Positions 25,858-35,317 of a DNA stretch of 64,000 nucleotides are shown in pieces. Position 1 is the first letter of the stretch. Each line of letters opens with the position of its first letter. The notes below the pieces were generated by a model that saw only the letters and a list, made by a program, of their open reading frames with translations, ran no database searches and was not told where the DNA came from. The stretch spans positions 1,798,001 to 1,862,000 of the forward strand of contig NZ_JAINWA010000003.1 of NCBI RefSeq assembly GCF_021021555.1. Direction: 5' to 3'. Source of the DNA: Teretinema zuelzerae (GTDB taxonomy: Bacteria > Spirochaetota > Spirochaetia > Treponematales > Treponemataceae). A program made the position numbers and the translations under genes.

Positions 25858-27143
25858 TTAATATTTTATCTCATACTTCTGAGCAATAAACTTGGCACTA
25901 TTCTCGATGTATGGAAAAACAGTACTTTCATTGATGTTTAATTTATCAAGATCTTCAAGTATTTTGCTTTTTCGTTTAATAGATATTCTTTCGATGATGA
26001 TATTGTCATCGCCATTTTCATCTAATACAGCATTCAAACCAAATAGGAAAAAAGCTCCTGATTGAGAAAGAATTCTACTATTGTTATATTTTCCTTTAAC
26101 ACACACAATTTTTGTATATCTTTTGGAACAATTTTTGGCTCGAAAAAAGGTTTTTCTTCTTTTATGAAATGGATAAGACGTTTTATAGAAGATTGATTAT
26201 TAAATACTTTTGAATTCAAATCGATGTTATCCTGATCTTTTTTAGGCAATCGTGCAAGGTTTGATAAACAACTCACAGTATCAGAATCAAAATACTTTAT
26301 TTCATCTGTTTTTACATGGAAAATAATCACTTCACCTTCAGTATCACTATTAGATTTACATGCAAAATATAAAGCTATTAATGGATTTGAAGTTATATCC
26401 AGTAGCCTTGTTGGTAAAGAATAGTGCTGCATTTTTATTAAGACATCAATTGTCGAACTATAATCAATAAACTCCGAAGGATTTGCAATTAGCATTTCAC
26501 GATATATTAATGATTCGTTTTGTAAATACTTATAATTACCATTGATATCTTTTCTAAATAATGAAGGAGTTAATCGATACCCATCCCTTTTTGAATGGCC
26601 ACGATAAAATATTGTTCTGCTAGCATCTTTATTTATTTCAAATATTTTCTTTATAAAGCCATTAAGACTCATTACAGATATTTTATCATCATTCGATGTA
26701 TTCGGAATTTCCGTATTACTAAATTCGTATTGCTTTTTAAAAAGAGTATTTAAATCAATTAGATTAACCTGATGTAATCTTTCAAACAAATTTTCGTCTT
26801 TAACAGCCCAATGAGTTCTATTTATTTCCCAATCACGAATATCAAAAAGCGTTGCATTACTTTCAATTATTTTGACATCTAATGGTTCAATTTCATCATC
26901 AAAAGCATATTCAATTAATATCTTTTGATCTCTTTGTTTTATTGATGTCAAATGTCCAATCCGGAATTTACTTTTATATTGCTCGAATCCAAAGAGACAC
27001 GGAATATTTTTTAATTCATTGTGATTATTTAGGAATTGGCTCGCAATGTTTTCTCGTGTAAATTCTAAAAACCTACTTTTATCAAATTCAAAGTATTTTT
27101 TATCCCATGCTTCCTTAAATGATGCAATAAAAAGATTGTACAT
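25858..27143 (-). pseudogene. FRG-domain protein gene with a frameshift
   Basis: FRG domain signature IFYRGHSKRDGYRLTPSLFR in the middle, followed by MQHYSLPTRLLDITSNPLIALYFAC, typical of FRG proteins, which are often found in defence neighbourhoods. The frame starting at ATG 27143 shifts at about 26110 in an A5 run (ATACAAAAATTG); restoring one A would join it to the downstream frame IVCVKGKYNNSRILSQSGAF that runs to 25858. The joined product would be about 428 aa. It may be a real mutation, a phase-variable tract, or a sequencing error. Confidence 0.75.
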
Positions 27144-27172
27144 TTTTATCCTTTTTAGCGCCGAAGGCGTCC

Positions 27173-27281
27173 ATCTAACATTTGCTTAACCTGCGTTTTG
27201 TTTGGCGCGGTTTTTGCCGAGCGTAGCGAAGTGCAAAAATCCGTGACAAGCAAATAAGTCAGGTTGAAGCAGTTGTTAGGT
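27173..27281 (-). repeat. attC site, type A
   Basis: Boxes ATCTAAC and GTTAGGT. Confidence 0.95.
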
Positions 27282-27832
27282 TATCGGTTTTTAGAACTCA
27301 TATCAAATACACTTTTCCTGTTTTCATCTGGATTCTTTACTAGTATTTCTATTAAAATTTCTTCTATTCCTGCTAAAAGAATAAAAAACAATACATATAT
27401 CATAATTTTATATATCTCTAGAGTAATAACAGTTATTACTCCAATAACCACCATTATTCCACTTAGCTTATTCAGAATCGTATGTATAAAAACCAATTTT
27501 TTATACTTAATCAATCCGATAATTAATGGAATAAACTTAACAACTACAACACACATTAATAATTTTCTATTTTCGATCAATACATATCTTCTATACACTA
27601 TCACATAAGCTAATAGCATTATAAAGAATAGCATATCTCCTAAAGAATCCAGTTGTGATCCAAATTGACTTTGACAGTTGAATTTTCGTGCAAAATAACC
27701 ATCCAAAATATCTGTCAATCCAATACCGATTATCAATGTAATTAACAGTAGATTATTTTCTGTAATAAATAAAAGTGCCGGACAAAGGACTATGCGAATA
27801 ATTGATAATATATTTGGAATGTAGCATTTCAT
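27281..27832 (-). CDS. CDP-alcohol phosphatidyltransferase family protein
   Basis: 183 aa integral membrane enzyme. It has the complete family motif D-x2-DG-x2-AR-x8-G-x3-D-x3-D in LTDILDGYFARKF...GSQLDSLGD (about residues 38-65), plus five or six TM helices. Family members join a CDP-activated lipid to an alcohol such as glycerol phosphate or inositol; the acceptor cannot be told. An IS256-type element sits directly against the start codon, separating the gene from its original ribosome-binding site and promoter, so expression is doubtful. Confidence 0.85.
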   Translation of the reverse strand: MKCYIPNILSIIRIVLCPALLFITENNLLLITLIIGIGLTDILDGYFARKFNCQSQFGSQLDSLGDMLFFIMLLAYVIVYRRYVLIENRKLLMCVVVVKFIPLIIGLIKYKKLVFIHTILNKLSGIMVVIGVITVITLEIYKIMIYVLFFILLAGIEEILIEILVKNPDENRKSVFDMSSKNR

Positions 27833-27839
27833 TTCTAAC

Positions 27840-29139
27840 GATTATGCAACCTTTTTTCTGTAAATTTCGTTCAAAGCAGGTCGGTCGGTTGACTCAGGCA
27901 AGTACCGTTTGTCATTCTGCCACTGGTCGTTTTGTTCGATCAGCATAGAAGCCGCAAGGCGAAGTAAACTCTCGGCGTTCGGGAAAACACCCACTACTTT
28001 CGTTCGCCTGTTGATCTCCTTCATCTGGCGCTCTGCCAGATTCGATGTTCGCATTTTCCTCCTGTGATTCTCCGGGATGTTGAATACACTCAATCCTTCC
28101 CGTATATTCTCATCGGCCCAAGCCGCTAAACGCGGATGGGTTTTTTGATATTTTTCAACGAGCTGTTGCAAATATCGTTCCGCGTTCTCGCGGTCAGGTG
28201 CATTGAACACCTTCCGAATATCAGCGGCTATCAGCGGGATGTCATCTTTTTTCGTGACGTAGGAGTGGGCATTCTGCTGCAGATGAAACTGGCAGCGTTG
28301 CCACAGAATTCCAGGGAAGACAGCATCGATTGCAGCGCGCAGTCCTGAGTGGTCATCACTGGTGATCATTCGCAGGCCGTGCATCCCTCGTCGTACGAGA
28401 TCCTCGAGAAAGGAACGCCAGTTTACCTCTGCCTCACTGTTCGCGACTTCGGCGTCAAGAATATGCCGATTCCCGCTGTAATCAACGCCAATAGCCACTA
28501 GAAGAGCCTGCTTGACCACCTGGGAACCGACGCGCACCGATTCATAGGTCGCATCAAGTACCAAGTATTGAATCTGTCCGACAGGCTGCGCCTTCCAAGA
28601 CGTAATCTCTTCATCGAGCTCCTTTGCCAGCCTGCTGACCTGGGACGAGCTGACTTCGGTGCCACAAAGAATTTCGACGATATCCGAGACCCTGCGGGTA
28701 CTTACTCCTTTGACATACATTTCGGCGATGGCGAGCTTGAGAGCACGCTCACTGCGCATGCCTTTCTCGATGCAGCTGGGGTAAAACTCCATCCCGCGAA
28801 CTTGTGGTACTTTCAAGAGGACTTTCCCGGTCGCAAGATTGAGCGTCTTGTCTTTAAATCCATTGGCATGCCCAGTACGCTCTTCCGTGCGTTCATATGG
28901 TTCGGCGTTGAGAGCCTTTGCTCGCTCGATCTTCATGGCCTCATTGACGACCACTTCGATAACACGAGAAAATTTATTGTCCCCATTCGCTGCCAGCATC
29001 TGGATCACTTGCTCCAAAAGTGTATATTCTGATTCGTAGGCCATCGGGTTCTCCTTATGGTTGGTTTGGTCACTTACCATTTGAGCCCGATCGGCCTGCT
29101 TTTTTCAACCCAATTTACAGAAAGAATTGTACACTAACT
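27840..29139 (-). mobile_element. IS256-family insertion sequence
   Basis: 1300 bp with imperfect terminal inverted repeats of about 27 bp (19 matches, ending in CTGTAAATT inside), flanked by an 8-bp target duplication TTTCTAAC (27832-27839 and 29140-29147), the size usual for IS256. It is visibly GC-richer than the surrounding array, so it is a recent arrival from another background. Confidence 0.9.
27842..29044 (-). CDS. IS256-family transposase
   Basis: 400 aa mutator-type DDE transposase. Candidate catalytic residues: D in QYLVLDATYE, D in MITSDDHSGL and E in NLAERQMKEINRR; CQFHLQQN is the family CxxH region. Start ATG has AAGGAG eight nt upstream; the stop codon lies inside the left inverted repeat. 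The frame is intact, so the element may be active. Confidence 0.92.
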   Translation of the reverse strand: MAYESEYTLLEQVIQMLAANGDNKFSRVIEVVVNEAMKIERAKALNAEPYERTEERTGHANGFKDKTLNLATGKVLLKVPQVRGMEFYPSCIEKGMRSERALKLAIAEMYVKGVSTRRVSDIVEILCGTEVSSSQVSRLAKELDEEITSWKAQPVGQIQYLVLDATYESVRVGSQVVKQALLVAIGVDYSGNRHILDAEVANSEAEVNWRSFLEDLVRRGMHGLRMITSDDHSGLRAAIDAVFPGILWQRCQFHLQQNAHSYVTKKDDIPLIAADIRKVFNAPDRENAERYLQQLVEKYQKTHPRLAAWADENIREGLSVFNIPENHRRKMRTSNLAERQMKEINRRTKVVGVFPNAESLLRLAASMLIEQNDQWQNDKRYLPESTDRPALNEIYRKKVA

Positions 29140-29147
29140 TTCTAACA

Positions 29148-29446
29148 AACCCCACACTTCATATTTTCTCTGTGCAGTTTTAATAGTGAAGCATTTTGTT
29201 TTATAGTGATTGTAATTCCTTTATGTAGAACATAGAATCTTTTACCTCTACATTCTACTAAACTACTATTATCATTAATAGTTTGGTTACACCATTAAAT
29301 AATACTGATATTATCTATTCAAACATTTTTTAGCGGATTCGTTGTAAGCCTAATTTAGTAGTATAAATTTGATTTCTATTTTGTATTAGCAATTTTTTTC
29401 TGTAATCATTATTATTAATTTATTTCCTCGCCCGCCGAAGGCGTGA
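29148..29446. other. Displaced 5' region of the phosphatidyltransferase cassette
   Basis: About 300 bp, AT-rich, no open frame. Before the IS insertion this lay directly upstream of the gene at 27832; it ends with the usual GCCGAAGGC leader hairpin at the cassette end. The sequence next to the IS, read toward the gene, includes GTGGGGTTTG, a possible former ribosome-binding site. Confidence 0.6.
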
Positions 29447-29555
29447 ACCTAACATTTGCTTAACCTGCGTTTTGTTTGGCGCGGTTTTTGCCGAGCGTAG
29501 CGAAGTGCAAAAATCCGTGACAAGCAAATAAGTCAGGTTGAAGCAGTTGTTAGAA
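29447..29555 (-). repeat. attC site, type A
   Basis: Boxes ACCTAAC and GTTAGAA. The cassette-end match with the site at 27173 (GTTAGGT) survives the IS insertion, showing the IS entered an existing cassette. Confidence 0.95.
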
Positions 29556-30536
29556 AAAAATTTCTGTATACATTGGATTCTTTTCTAAAACATTCAAATC
29601 TAAAGACCATTTATATGGCTGGATTTTATTCATACTAAAACCTCCATATATAAATATTCTATTTTTACTTGAACAATAAAATACAACACTTTCATTCAAG
29701 TCAAATGGTAATCCTTGAACAAATAAATCATTAAACTCATTTTTTTCAATATCATAATATATAATGGATCTACACACTTCCATTCCATTATATGTTCCTA
29801 ACATAAAAAACACTTTCTTATATTTTTCTATATACACTGCTTTTGAAAATGTACGACCAACAAATTCATTACATTTTTTGCTAATGAACTTCATATTCTT
29901 TAAGTCCATTAACAAATATTCACTATGACATATAGGATAATCATTCTGTGTAAAACCAGAGAAACATAAAACCTTATCAGTTTTTATACATATTGATGTT
30001 GAGCCGGTCTTAAATACAATATTTTCATCAAGAATAAATGTGTCACATGTTTTCGTGGTAATATCAAAAACATTCAGTAATTGCGGATCACAATTTAATC
30101 CACCATAGTAATATATTTTCTTATCTTCAATACTTAACACGCTTGATGACCGAAATTTTATATTTGGTGCATCTATTTTTTCTATCTCATCATTTTCCAA
30201 GTCATAAATAAGAATTTCATCAAATACTTTAGTTGAACCAAATTGTGTATATGATAAACCTCCAACTATGTATAGTTTGTTGTCATAAAAATACATTTCA
30301 TGATTTATTCTTGGAGTGACTGGTAAAATAGTATTTTTACATATTTTTGAAGTACTAATATCAAAGACAACTAATTCACTTGTTGGAGTAAATTTATTGG
30401 TAATTCCACCAAATACAAACAGCATTGAATTTTTTTGATCAATACAAGAAGCAGCACTTCCTTTTAAGAAAGGACTGTTTTCATCTAGTAATTCATAATC
30501 CCAATAGTCTTGTAATTCAAAAGAAATCATTTTCAT
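29550..30536 (-). CDS. Kelch-repeat beta-propeller protein
   Basis: 328 aa, about six kelch repeats marked by hydrophobic-GG motifs: LFVFGGI, LYIVGGL, IYYYGGL, LCFSGFT, FFMLGTY and IFIYGGF, with the usual YDIE/YDLE strand between them. No signal peptide, so cytoplasmic. Kelch propellers bind partners or, in N-acetylneuraminate epimerases, sugars; the periplasmic export features of the epimerases are missing. Stop is the attC TAA. Confidence 0.85.
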   Translation of the reverse strand: MKMISFELQDYWDYELLDENSPFLKGSAASCIDQKNSMLFVFGGITNKFTPTSELVVFDISTSKICKNTILPVTPRINHEMYFYDNKLYIVGGLSYTQFGSTKVFDEILIYDLENDEIEKIDAPNIKFRSSSVLSIEDKKIYYYGGLNCDPQLLNVFDITTKTCDTFILDENIVFKTGSTSICIKTDKVLCFSGFTQNDYPICHSEYLLMDLKNMKFISKKCNEFVGRTFSKAVYIEKYKKVFFMLGTYNGMEVCRSIIYYDIEKNEFNDLFVQGLPFDLNESVVFYCSSKNRIFIYGGFSMNKIQPYKWSLDLNVLEKNPMYTEIFF

Positions 30537-30577
30537 TTTTTGTAATATCCTTTTTTCGCGCCGCGAAAGCGGCGTCG

Positions 30578-30686
30578 TTCTAACATTTGCTTAACCTGCG
30601 TTTTGTTTGGCGCGGTTTTTGCCGAGCGCAGCGAAGTGCAAAAATCCGTGACAAGCAAATAAGTCAGGTTGAAGCAGTTGTTAGGC
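30578..30686 (-). repeat. attC site, type A
   Basis: Boxes TTCTAAC and GTTAGGC. The adjoining leader hairpin is GCCGC-GAAA-GCGGC. Confidence 0.95.
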
Positions 30687-31217
30687 GAATTCTTTTTCAA
30701 GAGACACTTCATATTCAACTTCGTCTAATTCAACATTACTCATATTAATACTTTTAAATTCTTTAACAATTATTCCATTTAAACTCTCTGGAATTTTCCT
30801 ACTAGAAATATTTCTTTTATCAACTGGATAGCGAGCTTTATTCCATTTATTCTGTTTAACAGCCCAATTGACAATTCCTTTAATTGTTTCTTGCCCATAT
30901 TTATTCCCAAAAGACTCTTTTTTAATCCATATTCCTAATTCTGGAATTTCACTTGTTAAATCATGTAATCCAGCACAACCAATAAATTCATGAGTGTCTT
31001 TTTTTGTTATAATAACTTGATAATTTGTTCCTTTCTTCATTTCTAATATAGAGTTGCTCAAAAAATCTATTGTTTCACTAATATCATTTGCAGGTTTCGG
31101 ATACATATATTTTGTGGTTTCACTATTAAAGTTTTTAAATATTTCATTTGCAAATTTTAGATCAGCAGGCACTAATAATAATCTTTCTGTCTCAATAACT
31201 TCTAATGTAAGATCCAT
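30681..31217 (-). CDS. GNAT acetyltransferase, RimJ/RimL-like
   Basis: 178 aa. Starts ETERLLLVPAD, the opening of RimJ/RimL-type GNATs, and continues with VIITKKDTHEFIGCAGLHDL, then ELGIWIKKESFGNKYGQETI (motif A with G-N-K-Y-G in place of R/Q-x-x-G-x-G/A) and ISSRKIPESLNG, where the usual N-x-S/A-R helix sits. Relatives acetylate ribosomal protein N-termini or small amines. Stop from attC. Confidence 0.85.
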   Translation of the reverse strand: MDLTLEVIETERLLLVPADLKFANEIFKNFNSETTKYMYPKPANDISETIDFLSNSILEMKKGTNYQVIITKKDTHEFIGCAGLHDLTSEIPELGIWIKKESFGNKYGQETIKGIVNWAVKQNKWNKARYPVDKRNISSRKIPESLNGIIVKEFKSINMSNVELDEVEYEVSLEKEFA

Positions 31218-31361
31218 ATAAATTCCTTCTTGTTAAAGTCATTAAAGAAACAATTATACAAAACATTATGTTTTGATATTCTGTGGTTATTAAGTCTAAA
31301 AAATTTTAAGTAATTCAAATCACTTTTTGGGTATTCTTTATCTTCGCCGCCGAAGGCGTGC

Positions 31362-31480
31362 GCCTAACATTTGCTTAACCTGTATTTTCGTGCCCGTAGG
31401 GCTTGGCGTAAAACTTGCCGAGCGTAGCGACTAGCAAGTTTTATGACAAAGAAAATATCAGGTTGAAGCAGTTGTTAGAA
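31362..31480 (-). repeat. attC site, type C variant
   Basis: 119 bp. Boxes GCCTAAC and GTTAGAA. Central stem TAAAACTTGC/GCAAGTTTTA replaces the type C stem. Confidence 0.94.
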
Positions 31481-31489
31481 GAATTCTTC

Positions 31490-31948
31490 CTAATTTCTTT
31501 TTAATCGCCTTAGAGCCTCTTTTGCAACTCGTTTTTCTTGATAATACTGTTTAAACTCATCACATCTAGTCAATGTTTGTTTATTGATTAAGAAAAAACC
31601 TATTAATATATTTACAACAATAAAAACTGTTCTGCTTATCCATACTGAAATAGAATGAGGTTCTGTTGTTAATACTAGTATATTTACTATTTGGTAAAGT
31701 ACATTTAAAAAAATAATAATTGAAGTTATTAGAAATACTACTTTATTATATCTAACAAGATTAACAATTAATGCAAAGGTCAGTGCTAATGTTAAGAAAA
31801 TAATTAGGTTATTGAAATAGTAAGGCTCATTATTTAGTTTAAAATATTCAGAACTTCTTAATCGCATTCCTCTTGTTAACACAGAATATACAATAAAGAT
31901 AATCAACGAAATTATATAAACAATAAAACTTCTTTTTGGCTTTTCCAT
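31490..31948 (-). CDS. Hypothetical four-TM membrane protein
   Basis: 152 aa. TM helices at about residues 8-26, 45-65, 71-92 and 103-121, with a basic cytoplasmic C-terminal tail (EKRVAKEALRRLKRN). ATG at 31948 has AGGAG six nt upstream, preferred to an ATG two codons earlier. Family not recognised. Confidence 0.65.
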   Translation of the reverse strand: MEKPKRSFIVYIISLIIFIVYSVLTRGMRLRSSEYFKLNNEPYYFNNLIIFLTLALTFALIVNLVRYNKVVFLITSIIIFLNVLYQIVNILVLTTEPHSISVWISRTVFIVVNILIGFFLINKQTLTRCDEFKQYYQEKRVAKEALRRLKRN

Positions 31949-32108
31949 ACACATCTCCTATTTTTCCGAATATTTAATACAATTATTTATTACTTCTATT
32001 ATTCTATAAGCAGTAACCAGTATACCTGTATGTTAGTATTATTTATCTAAACTGTAATTGTGGTGAAACCATATATTGTTGGATATATTTTCCGCGCGCG
32101 CAGCGTCC

Positions 32109-32221
32109 TTCTAACATTTGCTTAACCTGCGAGGCGTTTTGGCGCGATTCTTGCCGAGGAGCGTAGCGACGACTAGCAAGAATTGTGACATAGCCGAGTC
32201 AGGTTGAAGCAGTTGTTAGAC
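32109..32221 (-). repeat. attC site, type E
   Basis: Boxes TTCTAAC and GTTAGAC. One mismatch (AATTGTGAC) in the central stem. Confidence 0.95.
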
Positions 32222-32236
32222 CGAATTTTTTTGTTT

Positions 32237-33016
32237 TCATGCATCCTGTATAGCCAATAAAGCTTTTTTGATATTTTTCCCTACATCTTCAGGGCAATGA
32301 GCATCTGTAGCTGTGATTATTTCAATATTATTTGCTTTAAGTTTTTTTAGATAATTTATTTCTAAACCTATTTTTTGATGACCGTAGTTATTATATAAAC
32401 CACAACTCTGTTCAAATTTAATATTTGTTTTCTTTGCTATATCGATTACTTCTTCATATGTTTCATTTAAGTCATATGAAGGATAGTGATTAAAGCATTT
32501 TATTGAATCCGGATGTGCTAAATTATCAAAAACACCGCTTTTAATTAACCTTTTTTCTTTTTCAAAGTATTTCTTATATTCTGTATCAATTTCCTTATCT
32601 ACCCAAAACTCTTTCTTATGATCAAAACCCCATCCATTTATCCAAAGAACTGATCCTGTATAAAAATCCATTATATTTTCTTTTTTCAATTTTTCTATTT
32701 CGTTTTCAATTCCAGATAAATAGCAAACTTCCAAACCCCATTTTATTTTTACTATATTGTTTTCGTTATTCTTATAACTCTTGATCAATTCCAAATACGA
32801 TTCTAACGATAAACCAGTTCTGTTTTTATACCAATCATTTTGATAGTTACTATAACTGCTTATCTCTTCATAGTATTTCTCAAATTCTTTAAATCTATGA
32901 GTGTGTTCAAGAAGATACAATTCAGTAATTCCCATTTTTAAGGCTTGATTAATAAATTCATTTACCCATTCAAGAGTATACGGTCCACGCTCAATATGAA
33001 CATGCGCATCAATCAA
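32237..33016 (-). CDS. PHP-domain phosphoesterase, histidinol-phosphatase-like
   Basis: 259 aa. PHP metal-binding residues are all visible: MIDAHVHIE (residues 1-9), EHTHRF, KWGLEVCY (Glu of motif II), LAHPDSI and TATDAHCPEDVG near the C-terminus. The order matches histidinol-phosphatase HisK-type proteins, but without any his genes here another phosphate ester substrate is equally likely. Sole gene of its cassette. Confidence 0.85.
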   Translation of the reverse strand: MIDAHVHIERGPYTLEWVNEFINQALKMGITELYLLEHTHRFKEFEKYYEEISSYSNYQNDWYKNRTGLSLESYLELIKSYKNNENNIVKIKWGLEVCYLSGIENEIEKLKKENIMDFYTGSVLWINGWGFDHKKEFWVDKEIDTEYKKYFEKEKRLIKSGVFDNLAHPDSIKCFNHYPSYDLNETYEEVIDIAKKTNIKFEQSCGLYNNYGHQKIGLEINYLKKLKANNIEIITATDAHCPEDVGKNIKKALLAIQDA

Positions 33017-33052
33017 TTAAACTTCCTTTTTTTCCTCACGCCGAAGGCGCCG

Positions 33053-33174
33053 GTCTAACATTTGCTTAACCTGTATTTTCGCGCCCGAAGGGCTTGGCGC
33101 ATTTTGTGCGTAAGAAGCGCAGTGACAGCACAAAATGTGACAAAGAAAATATCAGGTTGAAGCAGTTGTTAGAC
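33053..33174 (-). repeat. attC site, type C
   Basis: Boxes GTCTAAC and GTTAGAC; right box gives the toxin stop codon. Confidence 0.95.
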
Positions 33175-33498
33175 GAATTTTCTTTTTAATTTTTCCACTA
33201 ATAAATCTTGTACATTTCTTCTTGCATCTATTACTGTAAATATTTCAACCATATCATTATCAATCCGATAGATGATTCGCCAGTAAGATTCAAGAATTTC
33301 ACGATATTCATTTATGTTATATTCAAGGAGCTCCGGAACAATTCTTCCCTTATTAGGAAAACTTATTAATGAGTTTATCCTTTCAAACAATAATTCAAAT
33401 ATTTTCTTTGCGTATTCAGGTCGATCATCAAAATAATATTCAATGATTTCTTCAATATCTTTTTTAACACTATTTGGAATACGAACTTTATATTCCAT
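33169..33498 (-). CDS. ParE/RelE-family toxin, copy 1
   Basis: 109 aa. ParE/RelE fold: VRIPNSVKKDIEEIIEYYFD helix pair, FPNKGRIVPEL loop and the terminal YREILESYWRIIYRIDNDMV strands. ParE relatives poison gyrase, RelE relatives cut mRNA; which applies cannot be decided by eye. Three nt downstream of the antitoxin. Copy 2 at 42255 differs at three residues. Confidence 0.88.
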   Translation of the reverse strand: MEYKVRIPNSVKKDIEEIIEYYFDDRPEYAKKIFELLFERINSLISFPNKGRIVPELLEYNINEYREILESYWRIIYRIDNDMVEIFTVIDARRNVQDLLVEKLKRKFV

Positions 33499-33501
33499 AG
33501 T

Positions 33502-33783
33502 TTATTTCCTGAAATATTTATTATTTAATTCATTGAAGACTTCATCTGATTCTTGAAAGTTGCCCCTTTTAATCTCATCTTCAGATATTTTGATTATGTT
33601 TAATAAAGCAAAAGCATTTTGCATGTTTTGATACGAATCAATATCCATTAAGACGGCTTTAGCTTCGCCGTTTTGAGTAATAATAATCGGATTTCGATTA
33701 TCATTAACATATTTCATCATTTCAGCAGCATTTGTTTTAATGTATGAAATCGGTTTTATATCGTTCTTAAAGTTTACATTCAT
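33502..33783 (-). CDS. Phd/YefM-family antitoxin, copy 1
   Basis: 93 aa. ISYIKTNAAEMMKYVNDNRN and PIIITQNGEAKAVLMDIDSY are the Phd/YefM N-terminal DNA-binding domain; the acidic C-terminus wraps the toxin. Preceded by its own promoter (33808-33836). Typical stabilising addiction module of a sedentary integron. Confidence 0.9.
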   Translation of the reverse strand: MNVNFKNDIKPISYIKTNAAEMMKYVNDNRNPIIITQNGEAKAVLMDIDSYQNMQNAFALLNIIKISEDEIKRGNFQESDEVFNELNNKYFRK

Positions 33784-33807
33784 ATAATACTCCTTGCCAG
33801 TCCTTAA

Positions 33808-33836
33808 AATATACTTTATAAAGACTTTATTGTCAA
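33808..33836 (-). promoter_or_regulatory. Promoter of Phd/ParE module, copy 1
   Basis: Minus strand: -35 TTGACA, 17-bp spacer, -10 TATATT, near-consensus. The spacer holds the TA-rich repeat AAAGTCTTTATAAAGT, a likely antitoxin operator. Confidence 0.75.
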
Positions 33837-33940
33837 ATTCTAAGATGTTTCAATAAAGAATTGTATTGACATAATTTGTTGTATTATAAGGATTTATAAC
33901 ATAATTATAGGTGATCTTTTGTTGCGCGCGAAGCGCGTCC

Positions 33941-34049
33941 GTCTAACATTTAGTTAACCTGCATTGCGTACATTGGCGCACTTTTTGCCGAGCGTAGCGA
34001 CTGCAAAAAGTGTGACAATAGCAATGTCAGGTTGAACTAGTTGTTATCC
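33941..34049 (-). repeat. attC site, type B with AG/CT spacer
   Basis: Boxes GTCTAAC and GTTATCC. The only full 630-bp cassette with this spacer; the others use AT/AT. Confidence 0.95.
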
Positions 34050-34678
34050 AATTTTTGGTTCCAGTTCTGCCGTAGCTTCATTTTCAACTAATTTGTGTCC
34101 TAATCTTTTTACTTTTACAAACGTTACCAACGTCTTAAATTTTATTCTGTAACAAAAATATTTCCTACAAAAAGCTCCGTTTTGTCTTTTGCTCTACTGC
34201 AGCTTCATACAAAACATTTTTCTTATTTTTTTCTCTTTTCTTCTATTATATATGACCAAATCCAGTCCAATTCACTTGATTCGTTTCTACATAACCAACA
34301 ACATCCTGTTTTCTAAACCTATAGAATGATAACCAACGCCTGAATCATTTTCTGACTTTGATTTGCTTCATATAAGCCACTGTAAGGTCATTTTTCGTAA
34401 ACAATTGTGCAGGATGATGTATTTTACTGCTGAATAACCACAGTAATCTAAAAACCTTATATCCAGGATCTTTTCAATTCAAGATGTTAAAATCAATTGA
34501 ACAGCAACGTCCTACAGTCGCCTTAAATTCTTGGAAGTAGAAACGGAACACTGTTTTGCTGTTTTACTTTTAATGTATCTTCAGCATTTGTCGCGAGAAC
34601 ATGCACCGTATCACAAGTTATATTTCAATTTTTTTTAAGTGTTTATAGTTCTTCCATCCTCGCCCGCCGAAGGCGTGG
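34050..34678 (-). repeat. Non-coding 630-bp cassette, copy 7 (diverged)
   Basis: The most diverged full copy. It shares the ATAACCAACA and AACGCCTGAATCATTTT variants with copy 1. The 9+1+9 palindrome is degenerate, whereas the CTTTTCAATT/AATTGAACAG stem is nearly kept. Confidence 0.83.
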
Positions 34679-34787
34679 GGATAACATTTGCTTAACCTGC
34701 GTTTTGTTTGGCACGGTTTTTGCCGAGCGTAGCGAAATGCAAAAATCCGTGACAAGCAAATAAGTCAGGTTGAAGCAGTTGTTGGGC
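34679..34787 (-). repeat. attC site, type A
   Basis: Boxes GGATAAC and GTTGGGC, GGCACGG variant with AAATGC. Confidence 0.95.
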
Positions 34788-34799
34788 GCTTATTCTTAT

Positions 34800-35072
34800 T
34801 TATTGATAAGCATCTTTTCTTGATTCAATATCGACAATAAATACAATTACTGTTTCTTCTGATATTTTGTAAAAAAGTCGATAATCACCAATACGGAAAC
34901 GATAAATTTCCTTAAACTCACCTTTTAATTTTTTTATATTTGGTCCAAAAAATGGATTAGTTCTTAATATTGGGTATACATAATCCGTAATTTTGCTATA
35001 CAAATTCCTATACTTTAAAGTCTTTATTTTTTTTTCAAATGTTTCAGTTTCTGCAATCTTGTAATTAGCCAA
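34800..35072 (-). CDS. RelE/YoeB-type toxin
   Basis: 90 aa. ETFEKKIKTLKYRNLY, ILRTNPFFGPNIKKLKGEF, and YRFRIGDYRLFYKI are the RelE-superfamily landmarks, with the C-terminal IESRKDAYQ. Probable ribosome-dependent mRNA interferase. Overlaps its antitoxin gene by 8 nt. Confidence 0.9.
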   Translation of the reverse strand: MANYKIAETETFEKKIKTLKYRNLYSKITDYVYPILRTNPFFGPNIKKLKGEFKEIYRFRIGDYRLFYKISEETVIVFIVDIESRKDAYQ

Positions 35073-35298
35073 TTACTTTGTACCTTCCAGCAGAAATATC
35101 ACTTAATCCTTTTTTAATATCCTTGCTAAATGAAAGGATTTCATTCATTTCTGTATCATCAACAACAGTTTCATTAACAATGTAGTTTAGAGTTGCATAC
35201 TCGAGATAATTAGAAATAGTTCTTTTTTGACCATCAGCAGCTTTCTTGAAAATATCATAAACAGAATCATCAATTCTAACGGTAATTGTTTTAGGCAT
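35065..35298 (-). CDS. Ribbon-helix-helix antitoxin
   Basis: 77 aa. TITVRIDDSVYDIFKKAADG is a ribbon-helix-helix strand and first helix; RTISNYLEYATLNYI is the second. Forms the antitoxin and autorepressor for the RelE-type toxin, with its promoter just upstream. Confidence 0.88.
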   Translation of the reverse strand: MPKTITVRIDDSVYDIFKKAADGQKRTISNYLEYATLNYIVNETVVDDTEMNEILSFSKDIKKGLSDISAGRYKVIG

Positions 35299-35317
35299 TG
35301 TTGGCCTCCATGCTTCA

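Noticed and set aside
28568-29032. 154-codon plus-strand frame inside the IS256 element
   Set aside because: Shadow of the transposase in the opposite strand; GC-rich DNA has few stops, and no motif was found.
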